The notes: generated from the letters alone by a model not told the origin. Counted from the stretch's first letter, positions 17,461-27,652 are shown. The stretch is DNA of 64,000 nt from Pseudomonas sp. 7SR1 (GCF_900156465.1 NZ_LT707064.1:4045001-4109000), one strand, 5' to 3'. A program made the numbers and translations.

Positions 17461-18561
17461 CTACCCGGGCCCGTTGTCGGTGGGGTGTGCGCTGAGAAAG
17501 GCGGCTATTTCGCTGGCAGTGCTGCGTGCCGTGCGCGTGACGCCGATCAGGGTCGCGGAGGCCGAACCGGTCCACTCGCCATAACCGACCAGCCATAGCC
17601 TGGGCTCCTGAATCGAGCGGGTCCCCTGGACTTCGACACGCCCCTCGCGGTCAATGGGTACCAGGGTCTCCAGGTGCTGCAAGGCGGGCCTGAACCCGGT
17701 GCACCAGATCACCACGTCCACGAGCGACTCACTGCCATTGGCCCATATCACACCGTTGCGGCTGAAGCGCTCAAAAGGTCGTACCGACTGCAGGACGCCG
17801 CGTTCACGTGCCTCGACCACCGGCGGCACCATGACAATGTCCCCCAAACCACCCACGGGCTGGTCGATCACACGCCCTTGCTGTTGAGCCTTCCAGCGTT
17901 CGGTGGCACGTTCGAACAGCACACGCCCATCCACCTCGTCGGGAAGGAACAGCGGGGCCTGGGGAGTGACCCAGGTGGTCCTGGCGACCCTGGACACCTC
18001 GGCCAGGATCTGCGCGCCGGAATTGCCGCCTCCCACCACCAGGACGTTCTTGCCGGCGAACGGCCGCGCCTCGACATAATGGGCCGAATGCAGTTGCTGG
18101 CCGGCGAACAGGGCGGCGTCAGGGTAGCGGGGGATATAGGGATTGCTCCAGGTACCTGTCGCACTGACCACCACCCGTGCCTCCCATTGCCGGTCCGCGG
18201 CGCTGACCCGTAAACCGCCTTGGATGCGCTCCACAGCGGTCACCCGCACCGGTCGCACCACCTCCAATCCATAGCGCTGCTCGTACCGGTCGAGGTAATC
18301 GATCACATGGTTGCGCGACGGATAGCCGTCCTGCGTGGGGGGCATCATCCAGCCGGGGAGCGAGCTCCAGGTCGCGGGGGAGAACAGTCGCAGCGAGTTC
18401 CAGCCATGTCGCCACGCGCCTCCCGGTCCTTCCTGGGCGTCGAGCATGACGAACGAGAACGGCGTGCGGCGCAGGAAATAGGCTGTCGCCAGGGCAGCCT
18501 GGCCTGCGCCGATAATGACGACATCGAAACGATCAGGCTGTGAACGGGACATGACGGCCAT
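17461..18561 (-). CDS. Flavin-containing NAD(P)H monooxygenase, ArsO-like
   Basis: A 366-residue FAD-dependent oxidoreductase with two dinucleotide-binding motifs: [17 protein letters not shown] at the N-terminus and [13 protein letters not shown] near residue 170. [19 protein letters not shown] and the PGWMMPP segment resemble ArsO-family flavoproteins found in arsenic operons. I recall that similarity rather than having tested it. It could instead be a generic trimethylamine or Baeyer-Villiger-type enzyme. It converges on the kinase gene with a 9-base gap and does not belong to that operon. The gapdh-arsJ pair lies about 6.4 kb away. Confidence 0.75.
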   Translation of the reverse strand: MAVMSRSQPDRFDVVIIGAGQAALATAYFLRRTPFSFVMLDAQEGPGGAWRHGWNSLRLFSPATWSSLPGWMMPPTQDGYPSRNHVIDYLDRYEQRYGLEVVRPVRVTAVERIQGGLRVSAADRQWEARVVVSATGTWSNPYIPRYPDAALFAGQQLHSAHYVEARPFAGKNVLVVGGGNSGAQILAEVSRVARTTWVTPQAPLFLPDEVDGRVLFERATERWKAQQQGRVIDQPVGGLGDIVMVPPVVEARERGVLQSVRPFERFSRNGVIWANGSESLVDVVIWCTGFRPALQHLETLVPIDREGRVEVQGTRSIQEPRLWLVGYGEWTGSASATLIGVTRTARSTASEIAAFLSAHPTDNGPG

Positions 18562-18599
18562 ACCTGTAGCGAGAATGGAAAAGCGCCACGGGCAGGTAC

Positions 18600-19058
18600 C
18601 TATGGCCGCTCATGACGCGGGGTGCCGGCGTTGAGCGTGGGGCGGTTGCGCCGGGCCTCCAGGGCCATGAACAGCAACATGCCCGCCAGCATCGCCAGGG
18701 TGAACACAAGGGCCTGCCAGCGTCCCGTCAGCAAGACCGCAGCCGCGGGCCCGGGGCAAATGCCGGCGATGCCCCAGCCGATGCCGAATATCAGGCTGCC
18801 ACCGACCAGGCGGCGATCCAGCTCACGCTTGACCGGCAGTTGCATGGGGTTGCCCAGCAGTGAGCGGGACTGTCGGCGTGCCCAGGCCAGTGGGCCGATG
18901 GCCGTGCCGATCGCGCCTGTCATCACCAATGCCAGGGACGGATCCCAGGCGCCGGCCAGGTCGAGGAACGCCAGTACCTTCTTCGGGTTGGCCATGCCGG
19001 CCAGCAGAAGGCCCAGGCCAAAGAGCAACCCGGCAATGAATGCGGTGAGCTTGGGCAT
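18600..19058 (-). CDS. YeeE/YedE-type membrane protein, second half-transporter
   Basis: A 152-residue membrane protein with about four hydrophobic segments and the family's [14 protein letters not shown] and GICPGPAA motifs. It is the C-terminal half of a split YeeE/YedE (DUF395, PmpB-like) transporter linked to import of sulfur compounds such as thiosulfate; the substrate here is inferred from the family only. AGGAG lies 8 bases before the ATG. It follows the partner half with a 2-base gap, so the two are co-translated and presumably form a heterodimer. Confidence 0.87.
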   Translation of the reverse strand: MPKLTAFIAGLLFGLGLLLAGMANPKKVLAFLDLAGAWDPSLALVMTGAIGTAIGPLAWARRQSRSLLGNPMQLPVKRELDRRLVGGSLIFGIGWGIAGICPGPAAAVLLTGRWQALVFTLAMLAGMLLFMALEARRNRPTLNAGTPRHERP

Positions 19059-19060
19059 GT

Positions 19061-19492
19061 TCAGGCTCCTGTTGCGTGGCGCAGGACAAACACCGTGGCA
19101 AAGCCACTGAACATGAAGCACGCCGTGGCGATCATCGAGCGCGGCGAGAGTCGCGATAGGCCGCACACCCCATGGCCGCTCGTGCATCCTGAACCGTAGC
19201 GGGTGCCGACCCCCACCAACAGGCCCGCGACGATAAGGCCGAACCAGCCACTCTGGAATTCGATTGCCGGCAACGAGGTGAACAGACCCCAGAACAGTGG
19301 TGCGACGAGCAGACCCAGGATGAACAGGGCCTTCTCGCTCAAGCCTTCCCCACGCTCCAGCAGACTGGCGATCAGTCCGCTGACGCCGGCGATCCGGCCA
19401 TTGGCGACGACGAACAGGCTGGCCGCCAGGCCGATCAACATCCCTCCGGCCAGGGATGACCACGGCGTGAAGTTGAGCCAGTCTATATTCAT
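19061..19492 (-). CDS. YeeE/YedE-type membrane protein, first half-transporter
   Basis: A 143-residue membrane protein carrying [20 protein letters not shown] and [20 protein letters not shown], the N-terminal half signature of YeeE/YedE proteins with its conserved Cys in SGCTSGHG. That Cys is part of the sulfur-relay path in YeeE-type thiosulfate importers (family knowledge). The start at 19492 has GGAG 8 bases ahead. The longer frame to 19537 lacks support. It is immediately upstream of the second half. No rhodanese or BigR-type regulator is adjacent. Confidence 0.88.
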   Translation of the reverse strand: MNIDWLNFTPWSSLAGGMLIGLAASLFVVANGRIAGVSGLIASLLERGEGLSEKALFILGLLVAPLFWGLFTSLPAIEFQSGWFGLIVAGLLVGVGTRYGSGCTSGHGVCGLSRLSPRSMIATACFMFSGFATVFVLRHATGA

Positions 19493-19556
19493 GGGCGTTC
19501 TCCGGTACATCCGTTGATTGCAGGCGACGTCGGTCAACTCTGTACAGCGACAGGCT

Positions 19557-22376
19557 TCATTCGTCCAGTGGCGTTGCGCGCTTGGGCTCGGTCAGGCGCA
19601 GTCGGATCTGTTTTTCAATCTCGATGATCGCGAACAGGGCCGTGCCCACCCCGATGACCAGCAACCCGTCGATCAAGGCAATCGCCTGTGTCGCGAATAC
19701 TGCCTGCAGCGCCGGTACATAGGTAATGGCTAGCTGGGCAAGGCTGACCGCGGCGATGGTCGTCCAGACGACCCTGGTGCCTCGGACGCCTTTCCAGGTC
19801 AGCGAGGTACCGTAGAGATTTCTGATGAAGAACAGGTGGAAGATCTCCATGACGACCAGGGTGTTCACGGCGAGGGTCCGCGCCAGCTCCACGGAATAAC
19901 CGCGGTTCAGGGCATAGGAAAAGATCCCGTAGACACCGCAGAGGAACAGTATGGAAACCAGCACCATATGCCAGATCAGCGCACCGCTGATCAGAGGTGC
20001 CTGCCTTGGTCGTGGCGGCCTGCGCATGGTGTTCTCTTCGGTCGGTTCGAAGGCCAGGGCGATGCCCAGGGTGACAGCGGTGATCAGGTTGATCCACAGG
20101 ATCTGTATCGGCGTCACGGGCAGGGTAATGCCCAGCAGCAAGGCAACCACGATGGTCATGGTTTCGCCCGCGTTGGTCGGCAACGTCCAGCTCAGCACTT
20201 TCTTGATGTTGTCGTAGACCGTCCGGCCCTCGCGCACGGCGGCGACGATGGAAGCGAAGTTGTCATCGGCCAGCACCAGGTCCGCGGCTTCCTTGGCCGC
20301 CTCGCTGCCTTTTTCGCCCATGGCGATACCGGCGTCCGCGCGTTTCAAGGCGGGGGCATCGTTGACCCCATCTCCTGTCATTGCCACCGTCATGCCGTTG
20401 GACTGCAGCGACATCACCAGCCGGAGTTTATGTTCGGGACTGGTGCGGGCGAAGATGTTCACCGCTTTCACGGCTTCCTTCAGGGCGACGTCGTCCATGG
20501 CGTCCAGATCGAGGCCCGTCAGGACCTTGTCGGGGTTGCGCAGGCCGATCTGGTGACCGATGGCGCAGGCGGTGCCGGAATGATCCCCGGTGATCATTTT
20601 CACCACGATACCGGCTCCCTGGCATTGCTTGATGGCTTGTAGGGTTTCCGATCGAGGTGGATCGATCATGGCAACCATGCCAAGCAGGGTCAGGGGACCC
20701 TGGATGTCCGCCAGTTCCAGGACAGTGTGCTCGGGGCGTACCGTGTGGCTTGCCAATGCCAGTACCCGCTGGCCCTGCCGGGCAAGGGTGTCCACCTGTG
20801 CACGCCAATACCCTGCGTCCAGCGGCTCGCCGTCACCGTTGGCGCCACGCTGCCGGGAGCACATGCCGAGCATCTGCTCCGGGGCACCCTTTACCAGGAT
20901 CGAGGCTTGTCGCGCGTGGTTGTGATGCAGTGTCGCCATGAAGCGATGCCTTGCGTCGAACGGGATGGTATCGGTACGGGTCCAGGTGCGACGTTCTTCT
21001 TCACTGTCGATGCCGGCTTTTGCGGCAAAGACCAGCAGCGCACCCTCCATGGGGTCGCCCTCGACTTTCCAGTCATCCTCTCGCTGGCTCAACATGGCGT
21101 CGTTGCACAGGCTGGCGACCAGGGCCAACTCGGCCAGCACCGGATGACTGGAGGTGTCGATCAACTGGTCGGCCAGGCTCATGCCGCCCTCTGGCCGATA
21201 ACCCGCACCATCGACGGTGAAGGCGAAGTCGCTGGTGACGACGGACGTCACCATCATCTCGTTGCGAGTGAGGGTGCCGGTCTTGTCCGTGCAGATGACC
21301 GATACGCAACCCAGTGTCTCGATGGTGGGAAGGTGTCGCACGATGGTGTTGCGGCGGGCCATCGCGCGAACCCCGACCGCCAGGGTGATGGTCAGCACGG
21401 CGGGCAGCCCTTCGGGAATCGCCGCCACCGACATGCCCACCACGACCATGAATATTTCAGTGAACGGATAGTGGCCTGCGAAGTGTCCGTAGACCAGCAG
21501 CAGGCCGGCGATCAACAGGATCAGTATCGTCAGCCAGCGAGCCAGGACGTTCATCTGCTGCACGAGGGGAGTGGTCAGGGGAGCGACTCCGGACAGCAGG
21601 TCGCTGATCCGACCGATCTGAGTCGAGGTCGCGGTGGCGACGACCACGCCGGTGGCTTGGCCACAGGTGACGAGGGTACCGCTGAAGACCATGCAGGCAC
21701 GATCGCCCAGGGCGGCGTCCAGGCTCACGGGCCCGGTATTTTTTTCGGCCGGGGCGGATTCACCGGTCAGGATGGCTTCGTGGACCTGGAGTCTGTTTGC
21801 GTGCAGCAAGCGCAGATCGGCCGGGACCTTGTCGCCGGCCTCCAGCAAAACGATGTCGCCCGGTACCAGCTCTTCGCCTGCGATGCTGATCCGTTTGCCG
21901 CCACGAATCACCGCCGCCCGGGGCGCCAGCATCTGACGGATGGCATCCATGGCCTTCTCCGCCTTGCCCTCCTGGACAAAACCGATGATCGCATTGGCGA
22001 TGACCACGGCGAGGATGACCACCGTGTCCCACACGTGCTGCAACACCGCGGTAATAAGCGCTGAGCCCAGCAGCACATGAATCAGGATATTGTTGAATTG
22101 CTGCAGGAACCGCCGCCATGCCGGTCGAGGGGGGGCGGCGGGCAGGCAATTCAAGCCGCTGCGCTCGCGCCGGGCGCCAACCTCGTCGGGGCCGAGCCCG
22201 GCACGCCCGTTGACCTGGAGCCGGCTCAATACCTGTTCGGCGGGCAGCGTGTGCCAGGCTACGGCATCGGCGGTGCCAGGCACGCGCTCGGCCGCTGCAT
22301 CGCCCGACGGCGCGCTTACGCTGTCTGCGCTTGCGGCGCTCAGTTGAACCGCCCACCCAGGCTGACGTTCCGACAT
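19557..22376 (-). CDS. P-type cation-transporting ATPase (P2-like)
   Basis: A 939-residue E1-E2 ATPase. TGES is at 204-207, PEGLP at 321-325, and the phosphorylated Asp is D364 in [21 protein letters not shown] and the hinge are intact, and there are about ten membrane helices. In the sixth core helix the sequence reads [14 protein letters not shown]: the Asn is kept, but the Asp found in Ca and Na/K pumps (NLxTD) is replaced, so the ion cannot be assumed. The extended N-terminus (first 40 residues, Ala/Ser rich) looks disordered. It starts directly after the stop of a universal stress protein gene, so both share a promoter with an Anr-type box. Confidence 0.92.
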   Translation of the reverse strand: MSERQPGWAVQLSAASADSVSAPSGDAAAERVPGTADAVAWHTLPAEQVLSRLQVNGRAGLGPDEVGARRERSGLNCLPAAPPRPAWRRFLQQFNNILIHVLLGSALITAVLQHVWDTVVILAVVIANAIIGFVQEGKAEKAMDAIRQMLAPRAAVIRGGKRISIAGEELVPGDIVLLEAGDKVPADLRLLHANRLQVHEAILTGESAPAEKNTGPVSLDAALGDRACMVFSGTLVTCGQATGVVVATATSTQIGRISDLLSGVAPLTTPLVQQMNVLARWLTILILLIAGLLLVYGHFAGHYPFTEIFMVVVGMSVAAIPEGLPAVLTITLAVGVRAMARRNTIVRHLPTIETLGCVSVICTDKTGTLTRNEMMVTSVVTSDFAFTVDGAGYRPEGGMSLADQLIDTSSHPVLAELALVASLCNDAMLSQREDDWKVEGDPMEGALLVFAAKAGIDSEEERRTWTRTDTIPFDARHRFMATLHHNHARQASILVKGAPEQMLGMCSRQRGANGDGEPLDAGYWRAQVDTLARQGQRVLALASHTVRPEHTVLELADIQGPLTLLGMVAMIDPPRSETLQAIKQCQGAGIVVKMITGDHSGTACAIGHQIGLRNPDKVLTGLDLDAMDDVALKEAVKAVNIFARTSPEHKLRLVMSLQSNGMTVAMTGDGVNDAPALKRADAGIAMGEKGSEAAKEAADLVLADDNFASIVAAVREGRTVYDNIKKVLSWTLPTNAGETMTIVVALLLGITLPVTPIQILWINLITAVTLGIALAFEPTEENTMRRPPRPRQAPLISGALIWHMVLVSILFLCGVYGIFSYALNRGYSVELARTLAVNTLVVMEIFHLFFIRNLYGTSLTWKGVRGTRVVWTTIAAVSLAQLAITYVPALQAVFATQAIALIDGLLVIGVGTALFAIIEIEKQIRLRLTEPKRATPLDE

Positions 22377-23300
22377 TCAGTCGACCTGCTGCGGTGCGAT
22401 GACCCATACGCTGCAGGGCATCTTGTAGAGCAACGCCTCGACGGTGCTGCCGATCAGCTTGTCCAGGCCGCTGTAGCGCACTCGTCCCATGACGATGACG
22501 TCAATGTCATGGGAGGCTGCGTAGCTGGCCAGGACCTTGGCCGGGTCGCCCATGATCATGCGCCGCTGTTGCGGGGCAATGCCATTGCGTTCGGCCAGGG
22601 CATCGAATGCCGCGCCCTGGGATTCGTAGAGTTGCCGGGCCAGGGTCGAGGAGAAGAACACCGACCCATTGCCAAAGCCGTATTCGGCGGCGGTGATGGA
22701 TGACAGGTCGTAGGCGTAGACCACCTCCAGCGTTGCGTCACAGGCCGTCGCCAGCTTGTTGGCTTCGTTCAGGATCCGGTCGTTGAGGCCTTCGTAGCGT
22801 CCGTCGTGATGGAACGGATCGATGGCGGCCAGGATCTTGCGCGGGCGCGCATGCGTGGCTTTGTTGACGAAGTGCAGCGGCACTTCGCACTCGCGCAGCA
22901 GGTGGACGTCCAGCGGCGTGAACATCATGCGCGTGAACCAGGACTGCGCGTCCACCGACTTGATCAGCGCGTCCATCGGCTGTTCCTTGAGATGGATCAG
23001 GATTTCCTGCAGGGGGCGCTCGACCCAGGCCACCTCCGTGGTGACTTCGATACCGAGCTTGCGCAGCGGCCTGGCCTGTTCCTCCAGCCACTGGCGATGG
23101 CGTTCGATATAGCCGAGGCGCATCTGCTCCAGCGCCTGCTCATTGACCAGCGCGGCCGTGGCCAGGCCTTCCAGGTAGTCGAAAGCCACGATGTGCAGCG
23201 CGGCACCTTCGGCCTTGGCCAGGGCGGCCGCGCGATCGAAGGCGGGGCTGTGTTCCATCAGCGGCGAAACGACCAGCATCAGACGTGGTTGCGTAGACAT
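22377..23300 (-). CDS. Universal stress protein, tandem UspA domains
   Basis: A 307-residue protein of two UspA domains. The second domain ends with the ATP-binding pattern G-x2-G-x9-GST (MGRVRYSGLDKLIGST). GGGAGG lies 8 bases before the ATG at 23300; ten extra upstream codons in frame lack a site. It is the first gene of a two-gene unit with the P-type ATPase. A perfect TTGAT-N4-ATCAA box is centred about 100 bases upstream, and Anr control of universal stress proteins is established in Pseudomonas aeruginosa. Confidence 0.92.
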   Translation of the reverse strand: MSTQPRLMLVVSPLMEHSPAFDRAAALAKAEGAALHIVAFDYLEGLATAALVNEQALEQMRLGYIERHRQWLEEQARPLRKLGIEVTTEVAWVERPLQEILIHLKEQPMDALIKSVDAQSWFTRMMFTPLDVHLLRECEVPLHFVNKATHARPRKILAAIDPFHHDGRYEGLNDRILNEANKLATACDATLEVVYAYDLSSITAAEYGFGNGSVFFSSTLARQLYESQGAAFDALAERNGIAPQQRRMIMGDPAKVLASYAASHDIDVIVMGRVRYSGLDKLIGSTVEALLYKMPCSVWVIAPQQVD

Positions 23301-23392
23301 GACAAACCTCCCGGAAGGACCTGTAGGCACCGGGCGACCCTTCGCTCGGCGTGGTGTCTGGTTCGATCATGAGCGCCTCGGGCCTGAAGAAC

Positions 23393-23406
23393 TTGATTTG
23401 TATCAA
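23393..23406. promoter_or_regulatory. Anr/Fnr box (perfect)
   Basis: TTGATTTGTATCAA is a perfect TTGAT-N4-ATCAA palindrome. It lies between the minus-strand stress protein/ATPase unit (start 23300) and the plus-strand MgtC-like gene (start 23553), at about 100 and 153 bases from the two start codons, and could serve either. Confidence 0.8.
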
Positions 23407-23552
23407 CCTCGGTTGAAAGCGTTGCTTGAAGAGCGGCAAGGGCCAGGCAATGGCGCTATGGTTGATCATGAACAGTCGTTCCCGGGCCCGCATGAGGCAG
23501 GCTTGGGGCTGGCCCCAGACATCAGCGGAGCAATCGCCATCGAGTCGTTCCC

Positions 23553-24797
23553 ATGACCGAGCCCCTGGTCTTCGCCAATGCTGCGGCAGCGCTGGGTATC
23601 GGCCTGCTGGTCGGGCTGGAGCGCGAGCGGCGCAAGGGCGAGGGCGACCAGCGTGATTTCGCCGGTTTGCGCACCTTTGCCGTTACTTCATTGCTGGGCT
23701 ACCTCACGGTCCAGGTGGGCGGGCCCCTGTTGCTGGGGTTCGTGATGCTGGCCTTGGGCGCCTTGGTCACGGCGGCGCATTGGAAAAGCCTCGACAAGGA
23801 CCCGGGTATCACCACTGAAGTGGCGTTGTTCGCCGTACTGGTGCTGGGCGCGTTGTGTGTGAGTGCCCCGGCCCTGGCGACGGCGATCGGGGTGGTGATG
23901 GTGGGGCTGCTCGCCAGTCGCCAGGCGTTGCACCACTTTGCCCGCAGCCAGTTGACCGCCGCCGAACTGCGCGACGGCCTGGTGCTGTTGATCGCTGCGC
24001 TGGTGGTGCTGCCGCTGGCGCCGGATCGTTTCCTCGGGCCCTTCGATGCCATCAACCTGCGCACCATCTGCACCTTGACGGTCATGCTGATGGCGGTGGG
24101 CGCGCTGGGGCATGTCGCGGTCCGTACCCTGGGTGCCCGCTACGGTTACGCGGTCAGCGCCATTGCCTCGGGGTTTGCCTCCGCTACGGCGACCATCGCC
24201 GCCATGGGGGACATCGCCGCCCGGCAGCCGAACGACATCAAGGCGCTGAGCGCCGCCGCGATACTGTCGAACCTGGCCACGCTGGCGCAGATGGCATTGA
24301 TCCTCGGCGCCGTGGAGCCGGCGTTGTTGCGCTGGATATGGGGGCCGATACTGTGCGGCGTGTCGATGACCCTGCTGTATGCCGGTCTGCTGATGTTTCC
24401 CCGCCCCAAGGGGCAGGTCGATGAACCGATCAGGGTGGGCGGTGCGTTCAACCTCAAGCTGGCGCTCCTGGTGACGCTGGCGATGACGGGGATCGCGCTC
24501 CTGTCCTCGGCGATGCTCGACCATTTCGGGCAGACAGGGGTGATCCTGACCGCCATCTTCAGCGGGCTGGCCGACGCCCATGCCTCGATAGCCTCCATCG
24601 CATCCCTGGCGAAGGCCGGCTTGTTGTCTCTCGACGGCAGCGCCGTGCCAGTCCTGATGGCCCTGAGCACCAACTCGCTGAGCAAGTGCGCGGTGGCCTG
24701 GCTCAGCGGCGGACGACGGTTCGCCGGATACGTCATTCCCGGCCAGGTCCTGGTGACCTTGGCGTGGTGGAGCGGACTCTTGCTCCCCAGCCTGTGA
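23553..24797 (+). CDS. MgtC/DUF4010-family membrane protein
   Basis: A 414-residue inner-membrane protein. The N-terminal part (GIGLLVGLERERRKGEGDQR) is the MgtC/SapB signature with its charged cluster, and FAGLRTFAVTSLLG follows. The rest is a DUF4010 region of about nine hydrophobic segments. The role of this two-part family is not established; MgtC proteins are linked to magnesium limitation and control of ATP synthase. It sits inside the Anr-box island between two stress protein genes. The ribosome binding site is weak, but the start fits the family. Confidence 0.87.
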   Translation: MTEPLVFANAAAALGIGLLVGLERERRKGEGDQRDFAGLRTFAVTSLLGYLTVQVGGPLLLGFVMLALGALVTAAHWKSLDKDPGITTEVALFAVLVLGALCVSAPALATAIGVVMVGLLASRQALHHFARSQLTAAELRDGLVLLIAALVVLPLAPDRFLGPFDAINLRTICTLTVMLMAVGALGHVAVRTLGARYGYAVSAIASGFASATATIAAMGDIAARQPNDIKALSAAAILSNLATLAQMALILGAVEPALLRWIWGPILCGVSMTLLYAGLLMFPRPKGQVDEPIRVGGAFNLKLALLVTLAMTGIALLSSAMLDHFGQTGVILTAIFSGLADAHASIASIASLAKAGLLSLDGSAVPVLMALSTNSLSKCAVAWLSGGRRFAGYVIPGQVLVTLAWWSGLLLPSL

Positions 24798-24815
24798 GGC
24801 TGATCGATAGCCCTT

Positions 24816-24829
24816 TGATGAAGATCAAG
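24816..24829. promoter_or_regulatory. Anr/Fnr box (perfect)
   Basis: TTGATGAAGATCAA is a perfect TTGAT-N4-ATCAA palindrome centred about 81 bases before the ATG of the universal stress protein gene at 24904, a distance that suits a box centred at -41.5 with a leader of about 40 bases. Confidence 0.8.
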
Positions 24830-24903
24830 GCGTGTCTGCGGCAGGCGATCATGCTGGAGTCCTCCATCCCTTGAGTGGCTGACGCCACGTGCCGAGGTCT
24901 TCC

Positions 24904-25815
24904 ATGTCCCAGACTCAACGATTGTTACTGGTGGCGCCTGACGCCATGATTCGTACGCCAGCGTTCGACCGCGCCACCGAACTGGCCCTGGCGCTGGACC
25001 TGCCCCTGCATATCGTGGCCATCGATTATCTGGAAGTGCTTTCGATGGCCGGCCTTTTCGCCCCGGATCAGGTCAAGCGGGCGCGTGACGGTTACCTCGA
25101 GACCCATCGACACTGGCTATGGCAGCAGGCCGAGCTGGCGCGTCGGCATGGGGTTGAAGTGACGTGCGAGGTGATCTGGGGCAAGGAGGCCTACCAGGCC
25201 TTGCAGCAATACGTCAAAGAGATGCCACTGGCCCTGATCATCAAGGATGCCCAGCCGGAACCGGCGCTGAAGCGAATTTTCTTCACCCCGCTGGACTGGC
25301 GCCTGCTGCGCGACTGCCCGGTGCCGGTGCATCTGGTCACCGACCCGCGCCACCCTCGGCCACGGCGAATCCTGGCGATTGTCGACGTGCTGCGCAGCGA
25401 GGAGCAAGACAGGGTGTTCAACGACCGGATCGTCGACGCCGCGGTCAAGCTGGCCGAGCAATGCAATGCCCAGGTCGAGCTGTTGCATGCCTTCGACTGG
25501 ACGGCCGTATATGCCTCGGACATGGGCATTGGCACGCTCCCCCTGGCCACCGGACTCTACGAAGCGCTGGGCGAGGCACAACACGACGTGTTCGGGTATC
25601 TGGCCGAGCGCCACGGGGTCGCGCCGCAGCAACGTCATTTCATCGAAGGCTCGCCAGTGAACAGTATCTGCACCTTCGCTGCCGACCAACAGATCGATGT
25701 CATCGTCATGGGCACCACCGAGCATCGTGGCCTGGACAGACGCCTGGGCACCACCGCCGAACTGCTGTTGCAGCGGGCACCCTGCAGCATCTGGGCGGTC
25801 AAGCCGCAGGCGTGA
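24904..25815 (+). CDS. Universal stress protein, tandem UspA domains
   Basis: A 303-residue two-domain UspA protein. The first domain keeps PALDRATELALAL-like packing (PAFDRATELALALDLPLHI), and the second ends in the nucleotide motif MGTTEHRGLDRRLGTT. GAGG lies 6 bases before the ATG at 24904; an in-frame GTG at 24889 is less likely. It is a paralogue of the proteins at 22377, 26681 and 27779, sharing the hallmark FFTPLDWRLLRDCPVPVHLV in the first-domain tail. A perfect Anr-type box lies upstream. Confidence 0.92.
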   Translation: MSQTQRLLLVAPDAMIRTPAFDRATELALALDLPLHIVAIDYLEVLSMAGLFAPDQVKRARDGYLETHRHWLWQQAELARRHGVEVTCEVIWGKEAYQALQQYVKEMPLALIIKDAQPEPALKRIFFTPLDWRLLRDCPVPVHLVTDPRHPRPRRILAIVDVLRSEEQDRVFNDRIVDAAVKLAEQCNAQVELLHAFDWTAVYASDMGIGTLPLATGLYEALGEAQHDVFGYLAERHGVAPQQRHFIEGSPVNSICTFAADQQIDVIVMGTTEHRGLDRRLGTTAELLLQRAPCSIWAVKPQA

Positions 25816-25867
25816 CGAGGCGGGCGCTGCGCGAGGCCGCCTGCGGACCTCGCGCCAGCGTCCAGGG

Positions 25868-26431
25868 CTACAGATAGAGCCGGTGGATGACCTGCCGGGT
25901 ATCGTCGGGATCGGTGCGGGTTTCGAACCCCAGACCATGGGCCAGATCACGCATCGCAGCATTGCTGGCAGCGTCGACCGAATACATCTGGCGAAAGCCG
26001 TTCTTGCGCGCTGCGTCGATCAGATGCTCCATCAGCAATGTTCCCAGTCCCAGGTGCTGCCAGGCGTCGGCCACGGTCACCGCGCATTCGCATTCATGTT
26101 CCGTGGTCGCGCAATAGCGGCTGACTCCGATCTCGACCAGTTGGCCGTTGTCATGGACCAGGGCGATATAGGCCATGCGCGCCTTGCAATCGACATCCAT
26201 CAACTGATCGAGCAATGCCGTGCCCGGCTCGGTGACTTGCGCCAGAAAACGCATGTGCCGCGATTCGGGTGACAGGCGCTTGATGAAATCATATTCACGC
26301 TGGCGATCTTCGTCCCTGAGAGGCCTGATCAAGACGTGCCGGCCGTCCTTGAGGGCCTGTACCCAGTGTTTGCCGCTGATACTGGCGTACAGGGCGGCAG
26401 CGCGTTCGTTGTGGTCTTTGGCAGTGAGCAT
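25868..26431 (-). CDS. GNAT-family acetyltransferase
   Basis: A 187-residue N-acetyltransferase. The acetyl-CoA site is AWQHLGLGTLLMEHLID (Q-x3-G-x-G type), preceded by the beta strand ECECAVTVAD and followed by GFRQMYSVDAASNAAM. It may acetylate lysine or a small amine; similar GNATs are associated with acetyl-CoA synthetase regulation, but here there is no partner. The ATG at 26431 has GGAGG 8 bases ahead, while earlier in-frame ATGs do not. It is divergent from a stress protein gene, and the gap holds two Anr-type boxes, one placed for each gene. Confidence 0.88.
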   Translation of the reverse strand: MLTAKDHNERAAALYASISGKHWVQALKDGRHVLIRPLRDEDRQREYDFIKRLSPESRHMRFLAQVTEPGTALLDQLMDVDCKARMAYIALVHDNGQLVEIGVSRYCATTEHECECAVTVADAWQHLGLGTLLMEHLIDAARKNGFRQMYSVDAASNAAMRDLAHGLGFETRTDPDDTRQVIHRLYL

Positions 26432-26520
26432 GATGCGATCCTCCATCGGATGGGAACGAGCGGTGCGCCGCAAAAGCATGCGCATTGCGAACCGTTCTAC
26501 CCTGACCGCGCTGGCCGATT

Positions 26521-26534
26521 CTGATCTGGATCAG
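26521..26534. promoter_or_regulatory. Anr/Fnr box (variant), facing the GNAT gene
   Basis: CTGATCTGGATCAG is a perfect palindrome with one change per half from TTGAT-N4-ATCAA. It is centred about 96 bases from the GNAT start (26431, minus strand). Confidence 0.55.
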
Positions 26535-26567
26535 TGCTCGTGTTCCCATCTGTCGATTGCCCTGCGC

Positions 26568-26581
26568 TTGATTCAGATCAA
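26568..26581. promoter_or_regulatory. Anr/Fnr box (perfect), facing the stress protein gene
   Basis: TTGATTCAGATCAA matches TTGAT-N4-ATCAA exactly and is centred about 106 bases before the ATG at 26681. It is 47 bases from the variant box, so the divergent pair appears to have one box per direction. Confidence 0.75.
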
Positions 26582-26680
26582 ACCGCTTGGGGGCTCGATG
26601 GGTGCACGCTGCAGATCGTGCTGCAAGCCGACTGAAGCACCTTTCACAGTCGGAGTCGAACGGCCCGATGGAGGTGTGCG

Positions 26681-27571
26681 ATGGGGCAATACCAGCGTCT
26701 GCTATTGATCGTCGAACCCGACCTGCATCCCTCTGCCGCCATGCGCCGAGCCTGTGCCCTGGCCAGGGCCAGCGGCGCGCTGCTGCATTTGTGTGCCTTT
26801 GTCCAGCCGCCGCCGCGCACGCACCTGTGGGGTGAAAAGATCGACCAGGCGACGGTGCAGCGTTATCTGCACCGCTACCGTCGCTGGATGGTGGAGGAGG
26901 CGGCGCTGCTCCGGGAGGAGGGGCTGGAGGTGACGACTCATGTGACCTGGACCCTGCATCCGCTGCTTGAAATCCTGCACTATGTCGAAACCTTCAAGCC
27001 AGACCTGCTGATCAAGGATGTCACCCTCGAACCCTTGCTCAAGCGGGTCTTCGTCACGCCGCTGGATTGCCATCTGCTGCGCGACTGCCCGGTGCCGGTG
27101 CACCTGGTCAACCAGGCGGTGCATGGCTTGCCGCGCCAGGTGGTAGCTGCCGTGGACCCCTCCGACCCCCAGGCCAATGCCTTGAACGAGCAGATCGTCC
27201 GGACGGCCGGCGCCTTGGCCCTGCAATGCGATGCTTCGTTGCATTTGCTGTACGCCTGCGACCTGACGCCGGCTTTCAACGGTGAGGCGTCGCTGCTGGC
27301 CGGGGCCTGGGACGAGGATTTCGCCGACGCCCTGCGCGAGTCGCTGCACGCGGCGTTCATCAACCTTGCCCAGAGCCAAGGCGTGCCAGCCGAGCGACGG
27401 CACTTCGTCGTCGGCCAGCCGGTACCGGTGATCCACGAGTTCATCGAAGCGTTCGAGGCCGACGTGGTGGTCATGGGGACCACGCAGCGCGTCGGCCTGG
27501 AGCGCTTGATCGGCAGTACGACGGAGCGGGCGCTGTATTCGGTGCCGGGCAGTCTGTTGGCGGTCAAGTGA
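26681..27571 (+). CDS. Universal stress protein, tandem UspA domains
   Basis: A 296-residue two-domain UspA protein beginning MGQYQRLLLIVEPDLHPSAA. The first-domain tail has FVTPLDCHLLRDCPVPVHLV and the second domain ends in MGTTQRVGLERLIGST, the G-x2-G-x9-GST nucleotide motif. TGGAGG lies 6 bases before the ATG. It is the closest paralogue of the next gene (also 296 aa), a likely tandem duplication. A perfect Anr-type box lies upstream. Confidence 0.92.
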   Translation: MGQYQRLLLIVEPDLHPSAAMRRACALARASGALLHLCAFVQPPPRTHLWGEKIDQATVQRYLHRYRRWMVEEAALLREEGLEVTTHVTWTLHPLLEILHYVETFKPDLLIKDVTLEPLLKRVFVTPLDCHLLRDCPVPVHLVNQAVHGLPRQVVAAVDPSDPQANALNEQIVRTAGALALQCDASLHLLYACDLTPAFNGEASLLAGAWDEDFADALRESLHAAFINLAQSQGVPAERRHFVVGQPVPVIHEFIEAFEADVVVMGTTQRVGLERLIGSTTERALYSVPGSLLAVK

Positions 27572-27638
27572 GCCGTGGCCCCGTCGGCCAGCCCCCGGTT
27601 GCGCTGCTGGCCTGTTGCAGCACCGGCGAGCCCGGGAT

Positions 27639-27652
27639 CTGATGTAAATCAA
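27639..27652. promoter_or_regulatory. Anr/Fnr box (one mismatch)
   Basis: CTGATGTAAATCAA has one mismatch to TTGAT-N4-ATCAA. It is centred about 133 bases before the ATG of the stress protein gene at 27779. Confidence 0.6.
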
